Part shown: one piece after another, positions 34,154 through 45,120 of the stretch
Numbering within the stretch: position 1 is the first letter of the stretch
Layout of the letters: the number at the start of each line of letters is the position of its first letter
Translations under genes and position numbers: made by a program
The notes under the pieces: model-generated
Told to the model about the DNA's origin: nothing
What the model saw: only the letters and a program-made list of their open reading frames with translations
The model's database searches: none
Assembly (NCBI GenBank): GCA_963815775.1
Contig: CAWFIB010000021.1
Span: forward strand, 372,001 to 436,000
Length of the DNA stretch: 64,000 bases
Origin: CAVVDY01 sp963815775
Lineage (GTDB): Bacteria; Acidobacteriota; Terriglobia; Terriglobales; Acidobacteriaceae
Direction: 5' to 3'

Positions 34154-34924
34154 ATGGACTCCTTCATCATCGCCGGCAGGCAGTTTCGTTCGCGTCTTAT
34201 CGTTGGAACCGGGAAGTATCGTTCTGGGCAGGAAACGGCACGTGCCATTGAGGCTTCGGGCGCGGAAATGGTCACGGTTGCGGTGCGCCGGGTGAACCTT
34301 GATCGCAGCAAGGAGTCACTGCTCGACTTTATTGATCCGGGCAAGTACTTCCTCCTGCCGAATACCGCGGGTTGCTACACGGCCGACGAAGCCATTCGTA
34401 CGGCCCGCCTGGCTCGGGAAGTGGGACTGTCGGACTGGGTAAAGGTCGAGGTCATCGGCGACCAGGCCACGCTCTTTCCCGACGTGCAGGCCACCATTGA
34501 AGCCACGCGCGTGCTGGTGAAGGAAGGATTCACCGTTCTCCCCTATACCTCGGACGACATTGTTGTGGCCAAGCGGCTGATCGACGCGGGCGCCAGCGCG
34601 GTTATGCCCCTGGGCGCGCCCATCGGCAGCGGCCTCGGTCTGCAGAACCAGCCGAGCATCCGCATTCTGCGCGAGTTGATCACGGATGTGCCATTGATCG
34701 TCGATGCCGGCGTGGGCACAGCATCGGATGCCGCGATCGCGATGGAACTGGGCGTTGATGGCGTCCTGATGAATACGGGCATTGCCGCCGCACAGGACCC
34801 CGTTCTCATGGCCGATGCCATGAAGCATGCCGTCATCGCCGGTCGCAACGCGTACCTCGCGGGCCGTATGCCCAGGAAGCTGTACGCGACCGCCAGCTCA
34901 CCTCTGGAAGGGGTGGTTCGCTGA
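34154..34924 (+). CDS. thiG: thiazole synthase
   Basis: A 256-residue ThiG, which builds the thiazole ring of thiamine from deoxyxylulose phosphate, dehydroglycine and the ThiS thiocarboxylate. The TIM-barrel signatures are clear: SRLIVGTGKY, LLPNTAGCYTADEA, WVKVEVIGD with the Schiff-base Lys98, MPLGAPIGSGLGL and DAGVGTASDAAIAMELG. Usually thiG lies with thiS, thiF, thiH/thiO or thiE; none is adjacent here. I see no TPP riboswitch in the short leader. The gene follows the intergenic heptamer element. Confidence 0.96.
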   Translation: MDSFIIAGRQFRSRLIVGTGKYRSGQETARAIEASGAEMVTVAVRRVNLDRSKESLLDFIDPGKYFLLPNTAGCYTADEAIRTARLAREVGLSDWVKVEVIGDQATLFPDVQATIEATRVLVKEGFTVLPYTSDDIVVAKRLIDAGASAVMPLGAPIGSGLGLQNQPSIRILRELITDVPLIVDAGVGTASDAAIAMELGVDGVLMNTGIAAAQDPVLMADAMKHAVIAGRNAYLAGRMPRKLYATASSPLEGVVR

Positions 34925-34942
34925 GCGGTTTGAGCTGATCGG

Positions 34943-35950
34943 TTAGTTCGAGAGCGAGCGCGCCAGTTGAGTGCCGGCCATCATGTCATAGCGATGCAGC
35001 AGCGACTCGGCCAGGGCCGGTTTGCTGTACACCACCAGAGCGATACAAGCCTGGGTCACGAGAACCGAGGGGTCATGGCCGCGCTCCAGCTTGCGGAAGA
35101 ATACAGAATCGGCAAAAACCAGACGGTCGGGTTGATGACGTCCGGACGGCGTTGGCGGTGAATTACGTACCTGCTTGACTAAGTCGATAAACTCGAATCC
35201 ATGCTCCGTGAGGAATCCGTGGACCTGCGGAAACAGCGGCTGTCCCAGGTACAGGGGATAGAACTCGGTTTCGCAGTGGACGACGGCGGTTCGGAACAGC
35301 ACTTCGGTGGCGTGCTCCAAAGCCCGAAGTTCGAAGCCCTGAATATCGAACTTCAGAAAATCGACCGGCCGCGACGGCAGCACGTCGTCGAGGCGGCGGG
35401 TGTCGACACGCTCTTCGCGTACGGTATGCAGATCACGAAGGTCAGCGAAGTCTTGTGCCCCCTCGGGGTTTAGCGGATACAACGAAGAAGTTCCATCGTC
35501 GTTGTTGATCTTCAGGGTATGTGTCTTGCCGTCACCAATGGCATAGGGGAGCAGATTTAGACGTGTACCCCCCTCCCTCTCAGCGCGTTCACGCAAGCGA
35601 TGGGCCAGCGGCTCGAATCCCACAATGTCACAGGGCAAACCCGCGTCTGCCAGCGGCTTATAGATGTGATTCTCAGCCGCCAGACTCTGGGCGCCAACAT
35701 CCACAATGAATAAGGGCTGCCCATACCGTGACGCCCGAAGCGCCTCTACGATTGCTGCGCGCGCGTCTTCCAGTTGAGCTTCCTGGAGCCGGAGCTGTCG
35801 ATATTCATCGCTCGCGACGACCGCTTCAAATACCTCCGCTAGAGTGCGCCCAGCTTCGATTTGCTTCGACCAATACGCCAGACCTTCCGCATCGGGAGGC
35901 CGCTTTAAGACAAACCTGTATAAGGTGTCGAGATAATCTCTGCCAGTCAA
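34943..35950 (-). CDS. FkbM-family methyltransferase with N-terminal DUF4214 domain
   Basis: A 335-residue protein. The first 55 residues (YLDTLYRFVLKRPPDAEGLAYW and VVASDEYRQL) match DUF4214, a small helical domain often fused to glycan-related enzymes and surface proteins. Residues about 75-290 form an FkbM methyltransferase with FIVDVGAQS, a later acidic residue in VGFEPL, and FLKFDIQGFELRALE. The combination suggests O-methylation of a glycan or glycoconjugate. It is unlike the FkbM protein at 11951. It is followed upstream on the same strand by the phosphofructokinase gene, with only 24 bp between them. Confidence 0.87.
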   Translation of the reverse strand: MTGRDYLDTLYRFVLKRPPDAEGLAYWSKQIEAGRTLAEVFEAVVASDEYRQLRLQEAQLEDARAAIVEALRASRYGQPLFIVDVGAQSLAAENHIYKPLADAGLPCDIVGFEPLAHRLRERAEREGGTRLNLLPYAIGDGKTHTLKINNDDGTSSLYPLNPEGAQDFADLRDLHTVREERVDTRRLDDVLPSRPVDFLKFDIQGFELRALEHATEVLFRTAVVHCETEFYPLYLGQPLFPQVHGFLTEHGFEFIDLVKQVRNSPPTPSGRHQPDRLVFADSVFFRKLERGHDPSVLVTQACIALVVYSKPALAESLLHRYDMMAGTQLARSLSN

Positions 35951-35974
35951 TGTGGACTGTGGTCCTCCATCCGC

Positions 35975-37180
35975 CTACCCTTGATCGCCCATGATGAATA
36001 GCGGCTTGCCTTCGAAGCTGCGAAACAGGGGGCGCAGGCGGTCTGTGTTGTAGTGTTCTTCCACGTTGACCGTTTTCTTGGTCGAGGTGACGATCTCCAC
36101 CGGAATGCTATGGTAACGCCCGTTCTGCAGAACCACCAGCTTGCCGAAGTTCTTGCTCAGCAGCAGGTCCAGCGCCAGGTTGCCGTAGGCCATAGGCACA
36201 ACCGAATCAATCGCGTCGGGATCGCCGGAGCGCACCAAATAGCCGAGGTTCTGACTGATGATGTTGATGCTTTTGCCGTTGTTGTACTTGGCCGAGCGGG
36301 TTTTCAGTTCTCGGGCAACCAGCTCGCCGATGCCTCCCAGCTTCTTGTGTCCAAAAGCGTCGGTGGCTTCGTCCTCAAACATCATGTGCCCGCCCTCGAC
36401 CGTGGCGCCTTCCGAGACGAGAACAATTGCATAACGGCTAGGATTTCTGCGGCGGTCCAGCACCAGGAGTTCGGTAAGCCGGTCGAGATTGAATCTATAC
36501 TCAGGGATGACGCAGCGGTGGGCAGCACCGGCCAGGGTAGGCACCATGGCACTGAATCCGGCATAGCGCCCAAAAACCTCAAGCACCAGAATGCGCTCGT
36601 GCGATCCGGCTGAGGTGCGCAGTCGATTGGTCAGCTCAATGGTGCGCGTGACACAGGTGCTGAAACCAATGCAATAGTCGGTGCCGGGAACGTCGTTGTC
36701 CATTGTCTTCGGAATGGCAATGACGTTGAGGCCCTCTTTGTGCAGGCGCACGCCGTAGCTGAGGGTATCGTCGCCGCCGATGGGAATCAGATAGTCGATG
36801 CCCAGCCACTCCAGGTTCTTGAGCACCTCGGGCGTGAGGTCGTTCTTGTCGTCGTTATAGGTACCTTGCAGGTGCTCGGGAACATCAGCCTTGCTGACCC
36901 TGCTGGGGTTGGTGCGAGAAGTGTGCAGGAAGGTTCCGCCAGTGCGGCCCAGGCGGTCGACGATCTCCTGTGTCAGTACCTGGAAATTGTCGCTGTTGTC
37001 ATACCGCTCATCGCGCACGATGTTGACCAGTCCGCCCCACCCCCTGCGCAGGCCGATTACATCGTAGCCCTCTCCGATTGCGCGGAAGGTGACAGCGCGA
37101 ATCGCCGGGTTGAGTCCCGGAACGTCACCGCCCCCGGTCAAAATGCCTATAACGCCCTTTTTGGGAGTGCCGGTCGCCAT
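35975..37180 (-). CDS. pfp: 6-phosphofructokinase, probable pyrophosphate-dependent type
   Basis: A 401-residue phosphofructokinase. The N-terminal GILTGGGDVPGLNPAIRA binds the phosphoryl donor. The two residues that separate PPi from ATP users are the Asp in GGDDTL (Asp138) and the Lys in PKTMDND (Lys158). ATP-dependent enzymes normally have Gly at both places (GGDGS, PGTIDND), so a PPi-dependent, reversible enzyme is predicted. The Asp-rich TMDND supplies the catalytic base, and ERILVLEVFGRYAG binds fructose 6-phosphate. It acts in glycolysis and possibly gluconeogenesis. No other glycolytic gene adjoins it. Confidence 0.9.
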   Translation of the reverse strand: MATGTPKKGVIGILTGGGDVPGLNPAIRAVTFRAIGEGYDVIGLRRGWGGLVNIVRDERYDNSDNFQVLTQEIVDRLGRTGGTFLHTSRTNPSRVSKADVPEHLQGTYNDDKNDLTPEVLKNLEWLGIDYLIPIGGDDTLSYGVRLHKEGLNVIAIPKTMDNDVPGTDYCIGFSTCVTRTIELTNRLRTSAGSHERILVLEVFGRYAGFSAMVPTLAGAAHRCVIPEYRFNLDRLTELLVLDRRRNPSRYAIVLVSEGATVEGGHMMFEDEATDAFGHKKLGGIGELVARELKTRSAKYNNGKSINIISQNLGYLVRSGDPDAIDSVVPMAYGNLALDLLLSKNFGKLVVLQNGRYHSIPVEIVTSTKKTVNVEEHYNTDRLRPLFRSFEGKPLFIMGDQG

Positions 37181-37455
37181 GAGTCAGTCCGCCCTTCTGA
37201 TGGTTGCAAAGCAGCCACGGAACAAGTGGGCCTTGCTTTCAGCCTATGGAGATTGTAGCTTTTCACGCGGTGATGCCCGCACCGCGCAATGTGAAAAAAT
37301 TATCCACGCTGATTCGGCATCGCGGCGACCCCAGGACCCGGCAGAGGTGGGCAGGATTTTGCGAGGAAGGCATCGTCAAGCCAGAGAAAACCGTATTGAG
37401 CCGCGGGCGTCACGTTTGTGGCCCGCCGTTGCTCCGTGCCATAATGACGCCCGCC

Positions 37456-38385
37456 ATGACCCATCGAATTGTATCTTCTCTCGTTGTGACCTTTGCCCTA
37501 CTGGCAACGTTTTCTGCTGCGGCCCAGGCGCCTTCACAGGCTCCGGCGGGTGCTGCCAATCCCATGGCGGCGGGGCAGAAGCTCATCAGCGAGGGCAAGC
37601 TCGACGGCGCCGTCACGTTCTACAAGAATGCGCTTCAGGGCAATCCAGGCGCATGGGAGGCCTATCTCGGCATCGGTGCTGCCCTTGACCTGAAGGGCGA
37701 TTACACCGCCGCGCGGCAGAACATTCAGAAGGCCATAGACATGGCCCCAGGCAGCGGCAAGGTTCGTGTCTTGCGCACCATGGCGGTTTCGTACGCCTTC
37801 ACGAAGGATGCCAATCAGGCTGCCAAGTATGAGGAGCAGGCTTTCCAGATTCAGATGGCCGCCAATGACTTCAATGGTGCGGCAGGCATTGCCGACGAGT
37901 TGGCCCGAATTTACCTGGAGAGCGGCGATCTCAACGATGCCTATAAGTGGTACCAGAAGGGGCACGAGACCGCGATGCGCAATCCCAAACTGACCGACGC
38001 GGAGAAAGACTTGTGGAACTTCCGCTGGCAAAACGCGCAGGCGCGCGTCGCCGCACGGAAGGGAGACAACGCCGAGGCCCGGCACCTTGCCGCCGCTGCC
38101 AAATCGATTATCGACAAGGAAACCAATCCTGAGCAGCAGCAGTTCGTCCCCTACCTTGAAGGCTACGTGGAGTTCTACGGAGGCGACTACACCGCGGCCA
38201 TTCATGACCTGGAAAGGGCTAACCAAAAGGATCCGTTCATTCTGGTGCTGATCGCCCAAGCCTACGAAAAGTCTGGCGACCAGAAGAATGCCATGGATTA
38301 CTATCGCAAGGTCTTACAGATTTACTCGCACAATCCGACCATGGCTTTTTCCCGGCCGTTGGCCGAAAAGAAGGTCGGATCCTAG
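37456..38385 (+). CDS. secreted tetratricopeptide-repeat protein
   Basis: A 309-residue exported protein. The signal peptide is VSSLVVTFALLATFSAAAQA, followed by TPR-like helix pairs from about residue 35 to the end (KLISEGKLDGAVTFYKNALQ, GDYTAARQNIQKAIDMAPG, ESGDLNDAYKWYQKGHE, GGDYTAAIHDLERANQKDP). TPR proteins act as scaffolds for protein contacts, here in the periplasm. ATG 37456 puts the signal peptide at the very N-terminus; ATG 37444 is only four residues longer and equally possible. No ribosome-binding site decides it. Confidence 0.83.
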   Translation: MTHRIVSSLVVTFALLATFSAAAQAPSQAPAGAANPMAAGQKLISEGKLDGAVTFYKNALQGNPGAWEAYLGIGAALDLKGDYTAARQNIQKAIDMAPGSGKVRVLRTMAVSYAFTKDANQAAKYEEQAFQIQMAANDFNGAAGIADELARIYLESGDLNDAYKWYQKGHETAMRNPKLTDAEKDLWNFRWQNAQARVAARKGDNAEARHLAAAAKSIIDKETNPEQQQFVPYLEGYVEFYGGDYTAAIHDLERANQKDPFILVLIAQAYEKSGDQKNAMDYYRKVLQIYSHNPTMAFSRPLAEKKVGS

Positions 38386-38690
38386 CAGTACCCTGTCGCT
38401 GTTGACCCGTTTCCTTGGGGAAGCTCCACAATCTGCGGGCGCGGGCAGAGTCCCTTCGTGGGCATTTTGCTTGAACCTGCTCACCGCGAAGCTGAAAACC
38501 TGGCAAGCACTCTTGAAAATGTTGGTGGGTCGACGATGCCGAGTTGAGCCCGAATCCTGGCGCCGGCTTGGCGGGCACATAGAGAGACGGTCTGCCTTAT
38601 CTATGATCTATGGCGACCCAGGCTACAACAAAGCGGGTAGAATCATCCGAAGTCATAGAGTTCCAGGCGCTGCGTTTTCGGGGTTAGCAT
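38386..38690. other. 305-bp intergenic region, nothing recognised
   Basis: I find no gene, RNA or clear repeat between the TPR gene and the histidine kinase. The promoter of the kinase must lie here, but no strong -35/-10 pair stands out. Confidence 0.5.
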
Positions 38691-40352
38691 ATGTCTTCTT
38701 CTCTCAGTTCCTCTGATGGGTTCGACGGAATAAAGGCCGGCTCAGACGGACAGACGAACCAGGTTCGATATTTCTTTCTGGGTCTGCTCCTCCTCATCGG
38801 AACGGCTGTCGCTTGGCCATTCCTGGGACGGAACCTTCAAGGCATGCAGTTCATGCCCCATAGTTTCTGCTATCTGGGCAACACGACACTGATCGCCACG
38901 CACATGGTGTCGGATCTTCTGATTGGGATCTCGTATGTCGTGATTTCATTGACCCTGGTGTACCTGGTTCGCGCCAGTGCCGGCGGAATTCCGTTTCACT
39001 GGATGTTCCTGGCTTTCGGTACCTTCATTATCGCTTGCGGTGCTACTCACTTCATGGAGGTGGTAACGCTCTGGGCGCCGGTATATTGGGCTTCCGCGTA
39101 CGTGAAAGTGATTACCGCTGCCGCCTCTGTTGCGACGGCGATTGCGCTTCCTTTAGCCATTCCGCGCATTCTGCGGAACATTCGGGCGGTCAATCTGTCG
39201 GAAGAGCGCGCCGGTGAACTGGCACGTATCAATCAGGATCTGAGCGCGGCCAATGAGAAGTTGCAAGACCTGGACAGATTACGGCGACGCTTTGTGGCCC
39301 AAACCTCTGCCAACATTGGTGATTGGGAATGGGAGATTGGCAGCGGCCGGTTGCAGTGGTCGGAAGAGGTTGAGGTGATGCACGGGTTCGCCCCGGGAAG
39401 CTTCAACGGCAACTACGAACACTGGCTCGGTTCCGTGCATCCCGAAGACCGCGAACGTACGGCGAGCGCGGTTCGTTTGGCGATGGAGGAACGCGCTGAC
39501 TATGACATTGAATACCGCACCGTGCGGCCCGATGGGTCGATCTATTGGACGGCGGCTCGCGCTGCCATCGAACGTGACGCCGGGGGTAATCCGGTGCGGA
39601 TGATCGGCATGTGCATGGACATCACTCGGCGGAAGACTACCGAAGAGGCTCTTCGCAGAACCGAGAAGTTGGCGGCAGCGGGCAGATTGGCCGCCACCAT
39701 TGCCCACGAGGTGAATAATCCGCTTGAGGCTGTGACCAACTTGATCTTTCTGGCGCGCAATGAGCCCAATGCGGTGGAACGCGATCGCCTTCTGGAAACG
39801 GCCGATAAGGAGTTGCAGCGTGTCAGCCATATCACCCGCCAGACACTAGGTTTTTACCGCGACTCCGGCCGGGTGGCTAAAGTCGACGTCGGAGAAGTGG
39901 TAAACAACGTTCTTGATGTTTTTCAGGGCAAACTGAAGTCCAAGCGCGTCCGCGCCTCTTTCGAGATCGACGGCGAGGCAATTGTTTATGGCGCGCAGGG
40001 AGAGATCTCGCAAGTTGTCTCCAATCTGCTCAGCAACGCTCTGGACGCTTCGCGGCCCGGGTCCAGCATAAGAATCCGCGTGAGACAGCGGCCCGGCGGG
40101 GCGACACTGATCGTCTCCGATCAGGGCCGAGGAATCACAGCGCACGCAAAGCCCATGGTTTTTGAGCCTTTCTTCACGACGAAGAAGGACGTTGGTACCG
40201 GGCTGGGCTTGTGGGTCAGCCGGCGGATCGTGGAGAACCATGGCGGTCGCATCCGATTCCGTAGTTCTGACGCAGCCGGCGGCACCGGCACCGTGTTCGT
40301 CGTGAACCTGCGAAGCGCGCCCCCGGATGGCGGCGAAGCAGCTGAGCGATAA
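38691..40352 (+). CDS. sensor histidine kinase with ethylene-receptor-like membrane domain and PAS domain
   Basis: A 553-residue kinase. Residues about 30-160 hold membrane helices that align with the ethylene-binding domain of plant ETR1 and cyanobacterial homologues. Asp75, Tyr82 and Ile85 fall at ETR1 D25, Y32 and I35 with the same spacing, and CGATH gives Cys116 and His120, the Cu(I) ligands C65 and H69. The ETR1 Pro36 position is Ser86. A PAS/PAC domain follows (about residues 200-310). Then comes the HisKA box with the phospho-acceptor His339 (ATIAHEVNNPL) and the HATPase domain with DQGRGI and GTGLGLWVSRRI. No response regulator lies beside it. A Cu-dependent sensor of ethylene or another small ligand is inferred. 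Confidence 0.88.
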   Translation: MSSSLSSSDGFDGIKAGSDGQTNQVRYFFLGLLLLIGTAVAWPFLGRNLQGMQFMPHSFCYLGNTTLIATHMVSDLLIGISYVVISLTLVYLVRASAGGIPFHWMFLAFGTFIIACGATHFMEVVTLWAPVYWASAYVKVITAAASVATAIALPLAIPRILRNIRAVNLSEERAGELARINQDLSAANEKLQDLDRLRRRFVAQTSANIGDWEWEIGSGRLQWSEEVEVMHGFAPGSFNGNYEHWLGSVHPEDRERTASAVRLAMEERADYDIEYRTVRPDGSIYWTAARAAIERDAGGNPVRMIGMCMDITRRKTTEEALRRTEKLAAAGRLAATIAHEVNNPLEAVTNLIFLARNEPNAVERDRLLETADKELQRVSHITRQTLGFYRDSGRVAKVDVGEVVNNVLDVFQGKLKSKRVRASFEIDGEAIVYGAQGEISQVVSNLLSNALDASRPGSSIRIRVRQRPGGATLIVSDQGRGITAHAKPMVFEPFFTTKKDVGTGLGLWVSRRIVENHGGRIRFRSSDAAGGTGTVFVVNLRSAPPDGGEAAER

Positions 40353-40364
40353 GGCTCTGCCCGA

Positions 40365-42569
<2,205 letters not shown>

Positions 42570-42727
42570 GGTGTTTTCCTCCGGGCGCTATGAGCCTTGC
42601 CCTTAGATGCACGTAGATGGCCAGAGTTGATGACTGCGCAAGCCAACGCAATCGTACACGCGGAAGCCACAGCATACCGCGAGACGCAGGTGTCCGTGAG
42701 ACCTTTGCCCCGCATCCAATCCAATGG

Positions 42728-42976
42728 ATGAGTAGCGCCATGTTGGGTAAATGTGCCAATCCGGATTGCGACTCGGAATTTAAGCGGCTGGGGACCGGAA
42801 GAATCTACACCTTGCTAGTGCGGAACCCGCAGAGATGGGGCCTGCCCGAACACGTGAAGCAGAAAGTAGTCTGGCTGTGTGACGAGTGTGACCACGACAA
42901 GAAGATCCGTTTCGACCAGGAGCACTGCCAGGTGCTGGTGGTGAATCGCCAGGAGCATCTCAGGAAATCCGCATAG
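42728..42976 (+). CDS. small zinc-ribbon-like protein
   Basis: An 82-residue protein with two cysteine pairs, CANPDC and CDEC, separated by about 40 residues, as in a treble-clef or zinc-ribbon fold; a further His-Cys lies near the end. The segment between contains RLGTGRIYTLLVRNP. The start is ATG 42728 or 42740; longer frames add an unlikely N-terminus. It could bind nucleic acid or be a small regulator, but no family is recognised with certainty. Confidence 0.65.
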   Translation: MSSAMLGKCANPDCDSEFKRLGTGRIYTLLVRNPQRWGLPEHVKQKVVWLCDECDHDKKIRFDQEHCQVLVVNRQEHLRKSA

Positions 42977-43129
42977 GGACAGTCAGAGCAGGGAGGGACC
43001 GCAAAGGTGGCCGGCGAGTCCGGATAAGTGACGAGCAACGGGGTGCACAAGGCCGGGCGTATTGAAGTTTGAGCTTCAAGACTCAAGCAAACCCGCATCC
43101 ACAGTCAGCCCGCTGGAATCGAATTGCTC

Positions 43130-44116
43130 ATGGCCGCCAGAAACACCCCTCCTACGGTGAATGAGCAGGACCTGCGCGATCTGGGATTCGGCTCCGTCGT
43201 ATCCCGCGAAAGCCGTACCCGACTGGTCAACCGCGATGGCAGCTTCAACGTGCAACGCCGCGGCCTTGCCTTCTGGAAGTCTTTTAGTCCGTACCACTTC
43301 ATGCTGACGATTCCCTGGTGGCTGTTCTTTGGTATCACCGCGGGAGCCTATCTGCTTGCGAACATGGCATTCGCCTGGGCCTACCTCTCCTGCGGCCCCG
43401 GCGCCCTGGGCAGCGACGCCGCCGGGATGCAGAACCATACCTTCCTGCGCGCGTTCTTCTTCAGCGTGCAGACGCTTTCCACCATCGGATACGGGCAGGT
43501 GGTGCCGATCGGACTGGCTGCCAATTCGCTGGTGACGCTGGAGGCGCTGGTCGGACTGCTGGGCTTTGCCATCGTCACCGGGCTCCTGTTCGCCCGTTTC
43601 TCACGGCCCACGGCGAGAATGCTCTTCAGCCGCCATGCGCTCATCGCACCGTATCGCGATAGAACGGCGTTTGAATTCCGCGTCGCCAATGCCCGCCGCA
43701 ATGAACTGATCGAGGTGGCCGCCAAGATATTGTTTACCCGATTCGAAATGGTGGATGGCGTACGCACCCGGCGCTATTATCCGCTCTCCCTGGAACGCGA
43801 GCGGGTCACCTTTCTGCCGCTCACCTGGACGGTGGTCCATCCCATTGACGAAGATAGCCCGGTGTATGGTGAAACGGTGGATTCGCTGCGCGAGAGCCAG
43901 GCGGAGTTCATCGTATTGCTGAGCGGCTTGGACGAAACGGTGGCCGCCACCGTAAATCAGCGAACGTCCTATGTACTGGACGAGATGCTATGGGGCACAC
44001 GCTTCGCCAATGCATTTCTCATCGTCGAAACCAAGGGCAGAAAAGTCGCCTTCGACATGCGGAAGTTCGACGCCGTAGACCGGGCGTCGTTGGCGGAGGC
44101 CGCATTAAATCATTGA
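43130..44116 (+). CDS. KirBac-type inward-rectifier potassium channel
   Basis: A 328-residue channel subunit. An N-terminal slide helix (SFSPYHFMLTIPWW) leads into the outer helix, then the pore loop with selectivity filter TIGYG (118-122) and the inner helix. The C-terminal beta-sandwich carries the inward-rectifier hallmark (VANARRNELIEVAAKILFTR and WTVVHPIDEDSPVYG). It forms a tetramer in the inner membrane that conducts K+, gated by lipids or ligands on the cytosolic domain. ATG 43130 is used; TTG 43124, two codons earlier, has GGAA at better spacing. Confidence 0.93.
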   Translation: MAARNTPPTVNEQDLRDLGFGSVVSRESRTRLVNRDGSFNVQRRGLAFWKSFSPYHFMLTIPWWLFFGITAGAYLLANMAFAWAYLSCGPGALGSDAAGMQNHTFLRAFFFSVQTLSTIGYGQVVPIGLAANSLVTLEALVGLLGFAIVTGLLFARFSRPTARMLFSRHALIAPYRDRTAFEFRVANARRNELIEVAAKILFTRFEMVDGVRTRRYYPLSLERERVTFLPLTWTVVHPIDEDSPVYGETVDSLRESQAEFIVLLSGLDETVAATVNQRTSYVLDEMLWGTRFANAFLIVETKGRKVAFDMRKFDAVDRASLAEAALNH

Positions 44117-44248
44117 CAGAATGGCGTAAATCAAGAGAATTGGTGCCGTACTCGCCTTAGCCTCGCTGTCTAGTTCAACCGTTTGTAGAAATCTGAGTGC
44201 ACTCGGCGCACGAAGCAGCTATCGGTGTGCCGAGCACAGGAGGAAGTC

Positions 44249-44800
44249 ATGGCAGAGGGAATCATAGGTGGTGTCCGGCGTGCGTCGGGCTGGTCGATTG
44301 CTTTGGGAATCCTGATGATCGTGGCCGGCATGATCGCGATCTTTGCGCCACTGGAAGCCGGTCTGGTGGTGGTCATCGTCGTGGGCTGGATGGCGATCTT
44401 CAATGGCGGCGCGCAGCTCTTCTACGCTTTCAGCCATGAGGCCAGGCATCGCTGGCTGGAGGTGCTGCTGGGAATTATCTACATCATTGCGGGCATCTAC
44501 CTGCTGATGCATCCTCTCGGTGGTCTGCTGGCCATTACTCTGTTGGTGGGCTCATTCCTGGTCGTATACGGCATCTTCGCCTTCATCCTGGCCTTCCGGA
44601 TGCGCCCGGCTGCCGGCTGGGGGTGGGTGCTGTTTGATGCCATTGTTACCGTCCTGCTGGGCATTTTGATCTACATTCACTGGCCGGCCAATACCGAGTG
44701 GGTGATGGGTACGCTGTTCGGCATCAGCTTCATCGTCACCGGCGTGTCCCGCCTGATGGTCTCGATGGCGGTGCGGAGGCTGACGACAAGGGCGGCTTAA
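44249..44800 (+). CDS. HdeD-family membrane protein
   Basis: A 183-residue inner-membrane protein with six hydrophobic helices arranged as three similar pairs, the DUF308/HdeD pattern (WSIALGILMIVAGMIAIFAPL; WLEVLLGIIYIIAGIYLL; GWGWVLFDAIVTVLLGILIY). In E. coli HdeD is linked with acid resistance at high cell density, but its biochemical role is unknown. AGGAGG lies 6 bases before ATG 44249, which decides the start over the longer frame at 44225. Confidence 0.9.
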   Translation: MAEGIIGGVRRASGWSIALGILMIVAGMIAIFAPLEAGLVVVIVVGWMAIFNGGAQLFYAFSHEARHRWLEVLLGIIYIIAGIYLLMHPLGGLLAITLLVGSFLVVYGIFAFILAFRMRPAAGWGWVLFDAIVTVLLGILIYIHWPANTEWVMGTLFGISFIVTGVSRLMVSMAVRRLTTRAA

Positions 44801-44856
44801 GAACACTATGTCCGTTTGAGGGCAGCTTTTGGGGGCTTTGTAGCCTTCTACGGTTT

Positions 44857-44902
44857 GGGCTTCAGCCTCTGTGATCCGTCGTGGGCACAGCGGCTGAAGC
44901 CC
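44857..44902. repeat. 11-bp-stem hairpin with TTCAG/CTGAA arms
   Basis: GGGCTTCAGCC (44857-44867) and GGCTGAAGCCC (44892-44902) are exact inverted copies, and an inner CTGTG/CACAG pair extends the stem. It resembles the other CTTCA/TGAA palindromes of the window and could also end transcription of the HdeD gene. Confidence 0.6.
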
Positions 44903-44960
44903 TTCGTGTTTCGGACGTAGCACTGGCCTGACGCCGGGATCTAATAGCGATTCACTCTGT

Positions 44961-44976
44961 AGTGATTTACGTCACA
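44961..44976. promoter_or_regulatory. CRP/FNR-family-like operator
   Basis: AGTGA-TTTACG-TCACA differs from the CRP consensus half sites by one base. It lies about 145 bp before the universal stress protein start and about 85 bp before a weak -35 box. No CRP-family gene is in the window, so this is only a candidate. Confidence 0.3.
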
Positions 44977-45120
44977 GCCAGCTTTCGGGTTAAGGCGTTA
45001 CATAATAAGCAGCAAGGGCGAGCGGGAGCTGCACGCCCGGACAGCGCCTGTCCTTAATTCTTGACGCTCAGCTTGCCGCTCCATGGATACCCCACCGCGT
45101 GGGGAGAATGGTAGCGAGCC

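Larger units (their letters stand above)
44801..45120. other. 320-bp intergenic region with a hairpin and a CRP-like palindrome
   Basis: No gene is visible. A strong hairpin (44857-44902) lies just after the HdeD gene. A CRP/FNR-type inverted repeat is at 44961-44976, and TTGACG at 45061-45066 with TGGATA 17 bases later (45084-45089) is a weak promoter for the universal stress protein gene. Confidence 0.5.
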
